64,000 nt of DNA from Symbiodinium natans (lineage: Eukaryota > Sar > Dinophyceae > Suessiales > Symbiodiniaceae): assembly GCA_905221605.1 (NCBI GenBank), contig CAJNDS010000358.1, positions 282,501-346,500 on the forward strand, in the 5' to 3' direction. Shown here one piece after another: positions 46,590-56,690 of this stretch. The notes beneath the pieces were generated by a model, which searched no databases, was not told where the DNA came from, and worked only from the letters and a program-made list of their open reading frames with translations. The number at the start of each line of letters is the position of its first letter. Positions within the stretch are counted from its first letter, which is position 1. The translations under genes and the position numbers were made by a program.

Positions 46590-47375
46590 TGTTTAGGGTT
46601 TAGGGAGGCGGTTAGGGCTTAGGGGCTACTTAGGGTTGAGGGGGAGTTCAGGTTTGGGTGTGTGTGTGTGTGTGTGCCTAAGTACCTGTGCTTGAGAAAG
46701 GCTATGCCCTGCAAGTAGAGGCTTTTAAACCTTAAGCCCATTCACAATGCTCTCTATGCCGCTGCGTCTGGGCCGTTTGGTGTTTAGGGTTTCCCCGATC
46801 CCTCAGTCCCCGACTCTCGAATAAGACCCCGGCAACACATAACCCCCCCAAAAACCCCAACCTGAAACCCCAAGCCCTGAACCAGAACCCGCCCTTAACC
46901 CTAAACCCCCCAAAGCTCTTCGCCATCTGAAGCCCCTAAGACCTAAACCCTAAACCAAAACCCCGCCAAAGCCCGAAAAGCCTAGACACCTCAAACACAA
47001 ATACTAAACCCCCAAAGCCAAAGCCCCACGGCCCAACAGACAAAGCCCCCAAAGCAAGCCAAAACCAAACAACAAAGCCCCTAAGCCTAAAGTCCTGCAC
47101 CCGAACCCCTAAGCCCTAAGCCCTAAGCCCCTGGAGACTGCCAACAAAGACCTAAACAAGCTACACTTACACCCCTAAACCCCCTAAACCCTCAAACCCT
47201 AAAGTGCTATACCCAAACCCCCACACCCCTTAGAAAGCTCGCCACAAAAAGAGAAGCGGCGAAGAAATCCAAGAGCCCAGCCCAAATAAACAATAGCCCA
47301 AACAAGTTCTCGAAAACCCTAAACCCTACACCCTAAACCCAAAGCCCCAAACCTATGTCCAAAGATCGGCCGTCT
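46590..47375. repeat. Decayed repeats, no gene
   Basis: G-rich to 46660 with a (TG)n run at 46660-46676, then C-rich decayed CCCTAAA/CCCCAAA DNA 46790-47350. Confidence 0.8.
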
Positions 47376-47379
47376 CGAG

Positions 47380-47440
47380 GCTTGGTGCCGTTCCCTGCGG
47401 TGTCCAGGGCACCGTCATTGGCGCCGCACTGGCATCTTAG
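47380..47440 (+). CDS. Candidate terminal exon
   Basis: Acceptor GTCTCGAG|G, phase 2. Reads LGAVPCGVQGTVIGAALAS then TAG 47438-47440. Small hydrophobic C-terminus. Confidence 0.45.
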
Positions 47441-47630
47441 CTTTCTCTGACTTAGGACTTAGGGTTTAGGGTCTAGGGTTTAGGGTGTTCAGGGTTTGGG
47501 TTTTAGGGTTTGGGGGGTTTTGGGGTTTGCGGTTTAGGGCTTATGTTTCAGTGTGTTGTTTTTAGGTTTTTGTGTGCTCAGGGGTGTTTAGAGTGTTTGG
47601 GGTGGGTTTAGGGTTTAGGGTTAGCTTTAA
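47441..47630 (+). repeat. TTTAGGG-derived DNA
   Basis: G-rich degenerate units following the stop. Confidence 0.85.
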
Positions 47631-47633
47631 AAG

Positions 47634-47681
47634 TCCGGGACGCCTACCCTGTGCGCGTGGTGGCCGTGATGGCCAAATGGG
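47634..47681 (+). CDS. Candidate exon
   Basis: Acceptor TTTAAAAG|TC, donor ATGGG|GTTGTT, phase 1 in and 1 out. Reads RDAYPVRVVAVMAKW. Confidence 0.5.
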
Positions 47682-47862
47682 GTTGTTGTAACTCAAGGTC
47701 CCTTTTCAGAGTGTTTGTTTCTAAGTTGTTCTATTTGCAAACCCCAAATTACCTACTGAGAACCAGTCATTTTACACCCTAGATATATATAATATATGTA
47801 TATATATATATACACACCATATGCCCCTAAACCCTAAACCCTAAACCCTCAACCCTAAACCC
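47682..47862. repeat. AT microsatellite and CCCTAAA array
   Basis: (TA)n at 47781-47812; CCCTAAA at 47825-47862. Confidence 0.9.
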
Positions 47863-47951
47863 TATGACGATGCCCGGCGCGGCCAGATCTATGGCGTCGG
47901 TGAGACCCAGCAGGTTGAGGTCTTGCTGGACGAGGTGCGAAAGCAATCTGG
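47863..47951 (+). CDS. Candidate exon with no visible acceptor
   Basis: Reads YDDARRGQIYGVGETQQVEV then LLDEVRKQSG; donor TCTGG|GTGTCT. No AG is found in the 40 bp of CCCTAAA upstream, so either the start lies elsewhere or the acceptor is not AG. Confidence 0.45.
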
Positions 47952-47978
47952 GTGTCTTGCTCCCTAGGCCCAGAACCG

Positions 47979-48055
47979 GGGTTTAGGGTTTAGGGTTTAG
48001 GGTTTAGGGTTTAGGGGTTAGGGGTTTAGGGTTTAGGGTTTAGAGTTTAGAGTTG
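47979..48055 (+). repeat. TTTAGGG array
   Basis: G-rich array after the donor. Confidence 0.93.
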
Positions 48056-48160
48056 AATCATGGGGATCTACCATGGACCCCTAAGGCTGTACTCTTGGGT
48101 TCCCCTTTCAAGGATTCTCGAAGGAAATATAAGTGATGAGATTGCTTTCGTGACTCACAG

Positions 48161-48205
48161 GTGGTCGATGCCAGGAAGCAAGCTGAATCTGACCAGAAGC
48201 AGGCG
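48161..48205 (+). CDS. Candidate exon, coiled-coil-like
   Basis: Acceptor GACTCACAG|G, donor AGGCG|GTACTA, exactly 15 codons. Reads VVDARKQAESDQKQA. Continues naturally into the exon at 48454. Confidence 0.5.
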
Positions 48206-48209
48206 GTAC

Positions 48210-48450
48210 TAAACCCTAAACCCTAAACCCTAAACCCTAAACCCTAAACCCTAGACCCTAGACCCTAGACCCTAAACCCTAGACCCCAGACCCTAGACCC
48301 TAGACCCTAGACCCTAGACCCTAGACCCTAGACCCTAGACCCTAGACCCTAGACCTAGACCCTAGACCCTAGACCCTAGACCCTAAACCTGAACCCTCAA
48401 CCCTAAACCCTAAACCTAAAGCCTCAAGCCTAAACCCTAAACCCTAAACC
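48210..48450 (-). repeat. CCCTAAA array with a CCCTAGA core
   Basis: A homogenised CCCTAGA block (about 48253-48385) lies inside a CCCTAAA array. Confidence 0.95.
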
Positions 48451-48453
48451 CAG

Positions 48454-48493
48454 AGCAAGTTGCAGGAATGCTTTGGTGCAAGCGACCTTCATG
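48454..48493 (+). CDS. Candidate exon
   Basis: Acceptor AACCCAG|A, GC donor TCATG|GCCGGA, phase 0 in and 1 out. Reads SKLQECFGASDLH. The phase fits 48161-48205 before it and 48707-48760 after it. Confidence 0.45.
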
Positions 48494-48539
48494 GCCGGAC
48501 GCCACGGCTGCGGGGGCCGGGCCCCCGGGAGTTTTTGGG

Positions 48540-48690
48540 CCCTAAACCCTCAACCCTAAACCCTAAACCCTAAACCCAAAGCCCTAAACCCAAAGCCCTA
48601 AGCCCTAAGCCCTAAGCCCTAAGCCCTAAGCCCTAAACCCTAAACTCTAAACCCCAACCCTAACCCTAAGCCCTAAACCCCAAACCCCAC
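48540..48690 (-). repeat. CCCTAAA/CCCTAAG array
   Basis: Includes a run of CCCTAAG units (48594-48640). Confidence 0.93.
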
Positions 48691-48706
48691 TCCATAAACT
48701 TTATAG

Positions 48707-48760
48707 ATCTCATGGCTCAGGCGGATGCCCCGGAGTTACGCCCTTCTTCCTTCGTGACGG
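48707..48760 (+). CDS. Candidate exon
   Basis: Acceptor TTTATAG|AT, donor GACGG|GTTTTG, phase 1 in and 1 out. Reads LMAQADAPELRPSSFVT. C-rich upstream, TTTAGGG downstream. Confidence 0.5.
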
Positions 48761-49600
48761 GTTTTGGGTTCGAGGTGTAGGGTTAGGGTTTAGGGTTTAG
48801 GGTTCAGGGTTGCTGGTGAATCTTGCTTAGGATTCAGGGGTGTGGGGGTCGAACGTTCAAGAGCTTTTCGGGCTTTAAGGCTTCTCGGCTGTTTAAATTC
48901 ACAAGAGTTTTTCGTGTTTTTAGGCTTTCAGGGTTTTCCAAGGGGTTTGTAGGGGGCTTCTGGGGTTCTCAGGCCTTTTAAGGTTTAGTTGTGAAGGGTT
49001 TTTCGTGATTTTGTTGGGGGCTTTGGGGTTTCTTTAAGGGTTTTCAAAAGGGTTTGTAGTGTTTTTTTGTTGGGGGCCTTTGGGGTTTGGCTTTAGGGTT
49101 TAGACTTTAAGGGTTCGGACTTTAGGTTTCGACGCCTAAAGCTTCCAAGTGTCGGATTCAGCCACTTGGACCCAAAACCCTAGACCCCAAAACCCGAAAG
49201 ACTAAACCCCTGAGGCCCCCCTCAGTCGGGTATGTCCTTGTGGAAAGCTTTTGCAAGAAGCATGCCGCAACTCTTAGCCCTACAAGCCAAGAATTTCGGA
49301 AGCCCTAAACCCTAACCACCAGAGTCCATGCCCTTTGAAAAAAGAAGCCCTTCTAAGCCCCAAATGACGCCTTTGCGCTTAAGGACCCCTACACCCCCGC
49401 CCACCAAAAACTCCAAAGCCACTGCAGGCTCCCCAAGTCTAACATCCCAAAACCAGCCTCATCCCCACCAACGAAAAGAAGAAACACACACTTAGCCGTT
49501 AAACCCCTAAACCCTAAACTTTAAACTCTCAACCCTAAACCCTGAACCCTAAACCAAGAGAAGAACACAGAACACCAAGAAGCTCTTCGACCCTAGACTC
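48761..49600. repeat. TTTAGGG-derived DNA then C-rich decayed DNA
   Basis: G-rich with long decay (48765-49130), then C-rich (49170-49560). No gene seen. Confidence 0.75.
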
Positions 49601-49604
49601 GCAG

Positions 49605-49644
49605 TCCATGCGGAAGGGGTGGATGGCAGCCTTGGGGCTTCAGG
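49605..49644 (+). CDS. Candidate exon, frame ambiguous
   Basis: Acceptor ACTCGCAG|T, donor TCAGG|GTTTCG. Frame 0 reads SMRKGWMAALGLQ. The frame that suits the previous exon's phase reads HAEGVDGSLGAS. Confidence 0.35.
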
Positions 49645-49735
49645 GTTTCGGGTTCAGGATACAGGGTTTAGGGTTGAGGGTTTAGGGTTTAGGGTTTAGG
49701 GTTGAGGGTTTAGGGTTTAGGGTTGAGGGTTTGGG
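49645..49735 (+). repeat. TTTAGGG/TTGAGGG array
   Basis: G-rich array with TTGAGGG at regular intervals. Confidence 0.93.
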
Positions 49736-49759
49736 TACCCCCCTGCCCCTGCTGACAAG

Positions 49760-49794
49760 GCTCCAGGCCCCTGCCTCAGCGCCCTGCCGGCTCG
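49760..49794 (+). CDS. Candidate micro-exon
   Basis: Acceptor TGACAAG|G (or CTCCAG|G at 49767), donor CTCG|GTTTTT. Reads APGPCLSALPA. Confidence 0.35.
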
Positions 49795-51320
49795 GTTTTT
49801 CGGGGGCTTAGGGTTTTAAGGTGTAGGGTTTAGGGTTTGGGGTTTGGGGTTTAGGGTTTTGGGTTTGGGATTTAAGGTTTTGGGGTTTCAGGGTTTTAGG
49901 GTGTTCGGGTGTTAGGACTTTAGGGCTTTGGGGTTTAGAGTCTCAGGGTGTTTGGGTTTTAGGAGGTTTTTTGGGGTTCAGGTTTTAGGATTTTTGGAGG
50001 TCAGTAGGGGTAGCACTCAGGGTTTTGGGTTGAGCGCTTGGGACTCTGGTCGCGTCTTAGAGCTGGAGTCAGCGAAGTGTTTCGGATTTGGGTTTAGGGT
50101 TTAGGGTTTAGGGTGTAGGGTTTGGGGTTTGGGGTTTGGGATTTGGGGTTTCGGGTTTCGGGTTTCGGGTTTCGGGTTTCGGGTCTAGGGTCTAGGGTGT
50201 CCGATACCCTTTAAAGGCAGGGACGCGTGCCTTTCTGGTTGGGAATGTTTTGCCCCTTCTCTGAGGGTGGAATGGCCGGTTCAGCTAAACCCCAGCCCCC
50301 TAAACCCTAACCTCCCACTGGGGTCTAGGGCTCAGGGGACTTAGGGTTTGGGGTCTCAGCTTGGATTTTGGGATTTATCGGGCCAGGTCATGGCGTTATA
50401 TATATAGAGAGAGAGAGAGGGAGGGAGAGAGAGAGAGAGAGAGACTATATAGGTGCGATGTACCCTTAGGGTTGGTCGACTAGTTTCCCTGAAAAACTCA
50501 ACTTTTGAAGCCGTAGCTGTTGGGACTACCCCGCAAAGGTTCAAGGCTACTTACTGTCACCCTGGACCCTCAACTCAAAGACTAAATCCGACACCCGAAG
50601 CCCAAAGCCTCAACGAAACTCTGCAACCCTTCAAACCCTTGAAAACCCTACAGCCGGGTTTAGGGGTTTGGGGTCAACTGCAACCTCAAAGCCAGGTTCT
50701 TGCCGCTCTTTCCGCGCCTGTCCCCAAGCAGTGTGGCCTCGGGTCTGACGAGGATGTTGGGGACCAACTGAAGCACAAGATGGGGGTCATCTACTCTTCT
50801 ACTAAGTTTCGTCGGGTAAAATGAACCCAAAAATTGGGGGTTCATTTTCCGTATAGCACTATAACCCTTCTAGGGTGTATGATCCATCGGTAAACCCGTT
50901 TATTTTAGGGCTCACACTTGGTCCCTACAGGAGAGTCGGGGTCCATCGGAAAGCGCTGCAAGGTCCCGATGAGCACTGTTCCCCCTTTCTTCCCCCCCCT
51001 CCTCAGCTTCGTTTCTGGCTTCAGACCGCAAAGCGAAGACGCCTGAAGGCACTATGCTCTTAAGTCTCAGACATGTCCTAAAGCTTCACATCAATCTCTA
51101 AATTTTAAGCCCCCTTAACCCTAAACCCCAAAACCAAAGCCCCCAACACCACAAAAGCGCAGCAGGAGCCGTTGGGGGGTTGGGGGCCCTTGTTTTCGTC
51201 AATTACAGGGCCTAACCCTAAACCCTAAACCCTAAACCCTAGACCCGAAACCCTTCACCCTTCAAACCCTAAACCCTCAACTTTCGGCTGTTGTGGAATC
51301 TAACCTGCGGAGGAGCTCAG
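49795..51320. other. Repeat-derived DNA, microsatellite and spacer
   Basis: Decayed TTTAGGG (49800-50000), TTTAGGG/TTTCGGG array (50088-50195), (TA)n/(GA)n 50396-50443, then unique DNA. An ORF at 50453-50824 (123 codons) has no recognised domain and weak codon bias. 51215-51290 is C-rich. Confidence 0.55.
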
Positions 51321-51350
51321 ATGCTTCTCTGTCCGAGACGCACAGCGGAG
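51321..51350 (+). CDS. Candidate micro-exon
   Basis: Acceptor GAGCTCAG|AT, donor GCGGAG|GTGGGT, phase 1 in and 1 out. Reads ASLSETHSG. Confidence 0.3.
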
Positions 51351-51830
51351 GTGGGTCTGGGGACTTCTGCGGTTGATTTCGGTTTAGGCTAGGGTTTAAG
51401 GTTTTGGAAGCTCTGCAGGCAATCCTGAGCCCTGAACGCTATCATCCTACAGAAGATTCGCTCTTTCTTGGGCCCTTAAATTTAAATCCCACATTGGCGA
51501 GTTTAGTTCCATTCAGTCTCACGGCCTCTCTAAGGGCCAAGTAGGCATTTCCCAACAGAGGGGTGCCCCTTACATATGCTATACAAGCCCCCCAACATAG
51601 GTTTCTGAAATTCCGGGTTGGTCCCCCAGGTGGGGACCCCTCTCAGAATCGCTGGTCTGGACACTTTCAACGGGGCACGGGGCCTAGCTCTAACCCATGA
51701 GGTCTTTTCGGTCTGCATCCGCCTTAAACCCTTAAAACACCCTGAACCCTAAACCCTAAACCCTAAGCCCTAAGCCCTAAGCCCTAAGCCCTAAACCCTA
51801 AACCCTAAACCCCAATCCCCAGCCCCACAA
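51351..51830. other. Spacer, then CCCTAAA/CCCTAAG array
   Basis: Unique DNA to 51720; C-rich array 51740-51815 with a CCCTAAG core. No gene seen. Confidence 0.6.
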
Positions 51831-51847
51831 CCCTGCGTTGCTGTGAG

Positions 51848-51911
51848 GCGCGCCGCAGCGGGAGTCGTGGCCTGCGCCAGACCGGCACCTACATGATGGG
51901 GGGCTTCAGGG
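51848..51911 (+). CDS. Candidate exon
   Basis: Acceptor TGCTGTGAG|G, donor CAGGG|GTTTAG, phase 0 in and 1 out. Reads ARRSGSRGLRQTGTYMMGG. Third positions are almost all G or C. Confidence 0.55.
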
Positions 51912-52510
51912 GTTTAGGATTTAGGAACCCTAATCCCCAAACCCTAAACCCTAAACCCTAGACCCCAAAGCCCAAACCCCAAACCCCAAACCCTAAACCC
52001 TAAACCCTAAACCCTAAACCCTAAACCCTAAACCCTAAACCCTAAACCCTAAACTTACTGCGGCCCTAAAGCCCTAAACTTCTGGGCCTTTGGGCTAGGC
52101 AGTCGAAGGGGCATTACTAGAACTACTTCTTACTACTGTTACTGCTATTGTCTTCTTACGATATAGACATAGATAAAATACATAAACACAAATACTCACG
52201 TAAATAAGCAAAACAATGTATATGTATATGTCTATATATATATATATGCATATAGATATTAGTCATATCCACCCTGCAAAATCCCTATCCACCCAGCTTT
52301 CAAAGAGTGCCCTGTCAGGGTTCAAGGGCTCAGGCACAACAACCCCTAAGCCCCCTAAAAGAAGCCCCCTAAACCCTAAACCCTAAAGCCTAAACTCTAA
52401 ACCCTAAAACCCTAAATCCTAAACCCTAAACCCTAACCCCCCTTCCCCTCCCCCAAGCTCCCAAAACCCCCCAGAAAGTCCTGTACCCCCCGTCCCATTC
52501 CCCAGTCACT
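51912..52510. repeat. CCCTAAA array, AT microsatellite, CCCTAAA
   Basis: C-rich 51926-52055, (TA)n 52217-52260, C-rich 52340-52450. No gene. Confidence 0.88.
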
Positions 52511-52516
52511 AGCAAG

Positions 52517-52572
52517 GCTCCAGCGCCAGCGCCGGCAGTGGATGAGGCCGTCCGGCCCTTACTGGCGGGGGG
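52517..52572 (+). CDS. Candidate exon, Ala/Pro linker-like
   Basis: Acceptor CTAGCAAG|G, donor GGGGG|GTTTAG. Reads APAPAPAVDEAVRPLLAG. Similar Ala/Pro-rich islands are at 55945 and 58471. Confidence 0.45.
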
Positions 52573-53345
52573 GTTTAGGGCTTTGGGCTTAGGGTTTAGG
52601 GTTTAGGTTTTAGGGTTTAGATTTCGGGGTTAGTTAGCGTTTAGGGGTTTGGGGTTTGCTGGGTTTCGCGCTTGGGGTGTTTGGGGTTTAATGCCTTCAG
52701 AGTTTGTGAAACCCTAAACCATAAACCCTAAACCCCTAAACCCTCTACGAGTAGTGTGTGTTTGAGGCTTGATGGTCTTGCTTGACGAGTCAGGACTTCA
52801 GCACATCAGCGCAAGCTCCAAACCCGAAGCCCTCAGCTTCTACAAGGCCAATTGCATCCTTTAGGTCCTAGGTGCCATGGAAGGTTTATGGTTTGGGGTT
52901 TGGGGTTTAGGGTTTAGGGTTTAGGGTTTGGGGTTTGGGGTTTGGGGTTATATAGCCGTCTCAGCCCCGTAGCCTCACAGCCCCAACAAGCCCTACACGT
53001 CCTACAAACCTAGTAGCACCCAACCAGCGCGGCAGGCCCTGCAAAGCCAAAACCTTGAACCGCACAAGGGGGCTTACGAAAGCAAGGGGCCTCCTAATAT
53101 GGACCCCCCCAAAAAGGTAGGATTCCCTTATCATCATCTCTAAAGCCCTAAACCCTACACCCTAAACCCCTAAATCCCTAAATCCCTAAACCCTAAACCC
53201 TAAACAAGACGAAGTAATCCTTCGTAAGGGGAGACTTGGGATGCGGGCTATATTCCTTGGCTTAGGGTCTAGGCGGTTTAGGGTCTAGGCGGTTGAGGGT
53301 TTGAGGGTTTAGGTTCTAGGGCTTTTTTTTGCTAACTCGACCACC
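52573..53345. repeat. TTTAGGG, spacer and CCCTAAA
   Basis: G-rich 52573-52690 and 52885-52950; C-rich 53140-53205; G-rich 53265-53320. No gene. Confidence 0.82.
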
Positions 53346-53361
53346 ACCTCGGCGTCATGAG

Positions 53362-53418
53362 GCGACCAAGGCGCTGATGACGCTCCTGCATGGCGCTGCC
53401 TGGGACTCACTCCGTCTG
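53362..53418 (+). CDS. Candidate exon
   Basis: Acceptor CGTCATGAG|G, donor CGTCTG|GTTTTA, 19 codons, phase 0 to 0. Reads ATKALMTLLHGAAWDSLRL. Confidence 0.5.
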
Positions 53419-53459
53419 GTTTTAGGGCTTCTGGGCCCAATGGTGGTGGCGTAGGGTCT

Positions 53460-53845
53460 CTAAACCCTAAACCCTAAACCCTAAACCCTAAACCCTGAAC
53501 CCTGAACCCTGAACCCTGAACCCTGAACCCTAAACCCTAAACCCTAAACCCTAAACCCTAAACAAGTCCCTAAACCCTAAACCCTAAACCCTAAACCCTA
53601 AACCCTAAACCCTAAACCCTAAACCCTAAACCCTAAACCCTAAACCCTAAACCCTAAACCCTACACCATAAACCCTAAACCCTAAACCCTAAACCCTAAA
53701 CCCTAAACCCTAAACCCTAAACCCTAAACCCTAAACCCTAAACCCTAAACCCTAAACCCTAAACCCTAAACCCTAAACCCTAAACCCTAAACCCTAAACC
53801 CTAAACCCTAACCCTAAACCCTAAACCCTAATCCCGAAACCCTTA
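53460..53845 (-). repeat. Longest CCCTAAA array of the window
   Basis: About 385 bp, nearly perfect, with one CCCTGAA block (53493-53525). Unique sequence on both sides, so it is not a chromosome end. Confidence 0.97.
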
Positions 53846-53994
53846 ATTAGACCCCAAGACTCTGAGCTTGGCCGCTGCAGCGCGAGCCTATTCCAGTAGC
53901 CTCCGATTTGGTCTCTTGTGGGTCTACGTACCCCAGATCGCCCCTAACCCTAGACCCTGGCCCTAAAACCCTAAACCCTAAGCCCTCACCCCTA

Positions 53995-54170
53995 ACATCA
54001 ACCCTATATATATATATATATATATATATGCTTATATATATATATACACACACACACGCATACACGTATACACACATACAATACGTATATACGTATATGT
54101 ATATATATATATATACATGTGCATATATACATATATGTGTGTCTATATATATATATATACACATATCGCA
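53995..54170. repeat. TA/CA microsatellite
   Basis: (TA)n with CACACA and TGTGTG parts and partial dyad symmetry. ORFs rich in Tyr/Ile here are artefacts. Confidence 0.95.
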
Positions 54171-54690
54171 AAAAGTCGTCTGTCAGGACCCACAAATGAC
54201 GGCCCTGAGTTTAAAACCCTAGAATACCCCCTAAACCCGACTGGAGCCTCAAGGCTTGAACCCTCAAGCAAAGCCCGAGACGGTTTAGGGTTTAGGGTTT
54301 AGGGTTTAGGGTTTAGGGTTTAGGGTTTGGGAGACCCTCTGAGCTGCAGCTCCATTACCTCGGGCCCCAAAGCCAAAGCCCTAAGCTCTAAATCCTCAAC
54401 CCTACGCCCTAAAGCACTTGGGAATTTTTTTTTGTACTATAATTCCTAAGAAACAGCAAAAAACACAGATTTTGCTAGGGGTCCAAGGTCAGTATAGAAT
54501 TTAAGGTTGAGCGTGTAGGATTTGAGGTCTACGGGTGAGCAATGCAGTCTCGTAGGACACTTCTTGAAGTGTTTGTTTAGGGTTTGGGGTGTAGAGGTTA
54601 GGGTTTACAGGGTGGCATTTGCGTTTCAAAACGCCCACAGCCAGGATGAGTCGCGGGCTGGAGCCAGCGAGAGCCACCACCCCAGTGAGC
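54171..54690. other. Spacer with a TTTAGGG array, no gene seen
   Basis: TTTAGGG at 54282-54328; the rest unique or decayed. Confidence 0.55.
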
Positions 54691-54813
54691 AATCCAAAAA
54701 GTAGATCCCTTAAGATTTAGGGTTTAGGGTTTAGGGTTTAGGGCATCCTAAGAATGACCCAACAGTTGTATAGGATACTATTGGGCGGGCTCTACGTTTT
54801 GGATCCTCCCAGG
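54691..54813. repeat. Palindromic element, GGATCC/AAAAAGTAGA family, copy 3
   Basis: AATCCAAAAAGTAGATCCC at the left, TACGTTTTGGATCCTCCCAGG at the right. A TTTAGGG patch (54717-54743) lies inside the left arm. Confidence 0.75.
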
Positions 54814-54837
54814 GGTTTTGTGGGGGGGGGGGGGGGT

Positions 54838-54985
54838 TTGGGGTCCTTGCATCACTGCTAATTGCTTAAGAACCCAGAGAAAATAGAAATATTCTTCCTT
54901 ATTAAGGTTAATACAGGGATTGTTTTTTTTATTATAATTTTTTGGGGTTCTTAAGCAAACAGTAGATAATGACACAGTGACAGCA
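54838..54985. repeat. Palindromic element with GCTTAAGAACCC arms
   Basis: CTGCTAATTGCTTAAGAACCC and GGGGTTCTTAAGCAAACAGTAG are inverted. The centre is AT-rich. Confidence 0.65.
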
Positions 54986-55940
54986 GTGGCCCCTTGCAAA
55001 ACTCGCACCTTGCAGCCCATCTGTTACACTTGAAACCCCTGGTTAGACCCCTAACCCTACACCCTAAGCCCTATAGCCCTAAACCCTAAACCCTACACCC
55101 TAAACCCCTAAACCCTGAACCCTAACCCTAAACCCTATACCCTACACCCTACAAACCTCAAAGCCGAAACAAAAAACCTGTTTTTCAAGGGCCTGCGTTC
55201 TCTTCGAAGCTCCCTCACTTAGCAAACAGCGCGCCTTATATTTGTTGTTGTGGGGTTTAGGGTTTAGGGTTGAGGGTGTAGGGTTTAGGGTCTAGGGTTT
55301 AGGGTTTACTGGGCAGCCTGGGTTCATAGATTCGTACTTGCCCGACATGGGTACGGGGACCCTAAATGTAGAGAACTACCAATTTGGGCTTGAGTGAGAG
55401 GATCATGATTAGGAGTCGTGGGCTTTTCAACTCCCCCCCCCAAAAAAAAAATGACAAAAAAGTCCCCCCCTTAAATAACCTCAATTAGGCTTCATGATCC
55501 CTAAATAGCCTTGATTCTGGGGGGAACCTAGAGAGGGGGGTTTAGGGTTTAGGGTTTAGGGTTTAATTTAGGGGGCGGGGTTGTACAGAGGGGGGAAGTA
55601 AGGAACCAGTGACAAGGCTCGGCCCCCCAGGGTTCAGGGTTTAGGGTTTAGGGTTTAGGGTTTAGGGTTTAGGGTTTAGGGTCCCCAGGCCGGAAGTCTT
55701 TTGGGTTTGGGGTTTGCCGGGTCTATAGGGTTCAAAGGGTTCATAGGGCAAATAGGCTTGATAGGGTTTATAGGGTTTATAGAGTTTACAGGGTTTATAC
55801 GGCTATTTCAGGGTTCATCGGGTTTATAGGGTTTGTAGGGGTTTTTGGGGTTTAAGGGTATAGGGTTTATTGGCTTTGGGGTTTACAGGGTTTTGGGGTT
55901 CACAGGGTGCTTGGGCTGTGGGGTTTATAAGGCTTGGGGC
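54986..55940. repeat. CCCTAAA and TTTAGGG patches, no gene
   Basis: C-rich 55050-55155; G-rich 55253-55310, 55535-55570, 55628-55685; TTTATAGGG variants 55735-55930. Confidence 0.85.
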
Positions 55941-55944
55941 CCAG

Positions 55945-56006
55945 GCACCGCGCCCGCAGCAGCTCCGGCAAAGGCGGGGGCTGGGAAAGACTTGGCAGTA
56001 TGGCGG
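55945..56006 (+). CDS. Candidate exon, Ala/Pro/Lys-rich
   Basis: Acceptor GCCCAG|GC, donor TGGCGG|GTTCTG, phase 1 in and 0 out. Reads TAPAAAPAKAGAGKDLAV. Confidence 0.45.
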
Positions 56007-56612
56007 GTTCTGTTGTTTTTTGCCAGTCTAGGGTCTAGGGTTTAGAGTTTAGAATGAAGGGGTAGAGTCTTTAAGGGCATCTGGACTGCTTCTTGAACTT
56101 GTGAGTTCTGCTGCCGCGCTCAGATTTGGTGACCCTAACCTGCTCGCATATATATATATACACATAATAATAATAATACTTATTATAATAACAATATAAA
56201 TCACGCTAGTAATAATAGTAATTTTAAGTCAATATAAGATGTGTATATAAATAAATATATAATCTAATTCTAAGGGCTTCCAGGAGACGCTAAGGCATTT
56301 GGGCTTACCCAGACCCCTGGGAGGATCCAAGAAGTAGAGCCCCCCAAATAGTATCCTTTTCTACTGTTGGGTCATTCTTCGGTGGCCTTCGAGGGATCTA
56401 CTTTTTGCATCCCCCCAGTGGTCTGGGTAGGGCGCGGAATCCTTGAAAAGTGTAGGATTATCATGGGTTCGCCTGCCAGATTTCCGATGGGGCGCCGACG
56501 TCCTGGTGCAAAAACGCTAGAGCAGGGGCCTCTCGGTTTCTTCGCGGGTTTAGAGTTTAGGGTTTTGTGTTTAGGGTTTAGGGTTTAGGGCTAGGGTTTA
56601 GGGTTTGGGGTC
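56007..56612. other. Spacer with AT microsatellite and palindrome
   Basis: (TA)n and (TAA)n at 56145-56265; palindrome 56313-56423; TTTAGGG 56549-56605. No gene. Confidence 0.6.
56313..56423. repeat. Palindromic element, GGATCC/AAAAAGTAGA family, copy 4
   Basis: CCTGGGAGGATCCAAGAAGT at the left, GATCTACTTTTTGCATCCCCC at the right; inner ATAGTATCC/TACTGTTGGGTC. Opposite orientation to copies 1, 3 and 5. Confidence 0.75.
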
Positions 56613-56618
56613 CGGCAG

Positions 56619-56690
56619 GCAGCGAGACGCGGCAAGAACAAGCTGCCGGCTGATATGTCAGGCACGGACGACTCCACAAAGTTGCCCTGA
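56619..56690 (+). CDS. Candidate terminal exon
   Basis: Acceptor TCCGGCAG|G, phase 0. Reads AARRGKNKLPADMSGTDDST then KLP and TGA 56688-56690. Confidence 0.45.
   Translation, partial: AARRGKNKLPADMSGTDDSTKLP

Noticed and set aside
53460-53845. Chromosome end or true telomere
   Set aside because: The array is flanked by unique DNA on both sides, and similar arrays in both orientations occur all over the window, so these are interstitial repeats.
53847-54222. Tyr/Ile-rich ORFs on both strands
   Set aside because: They translate a TA/CA microsatellite.
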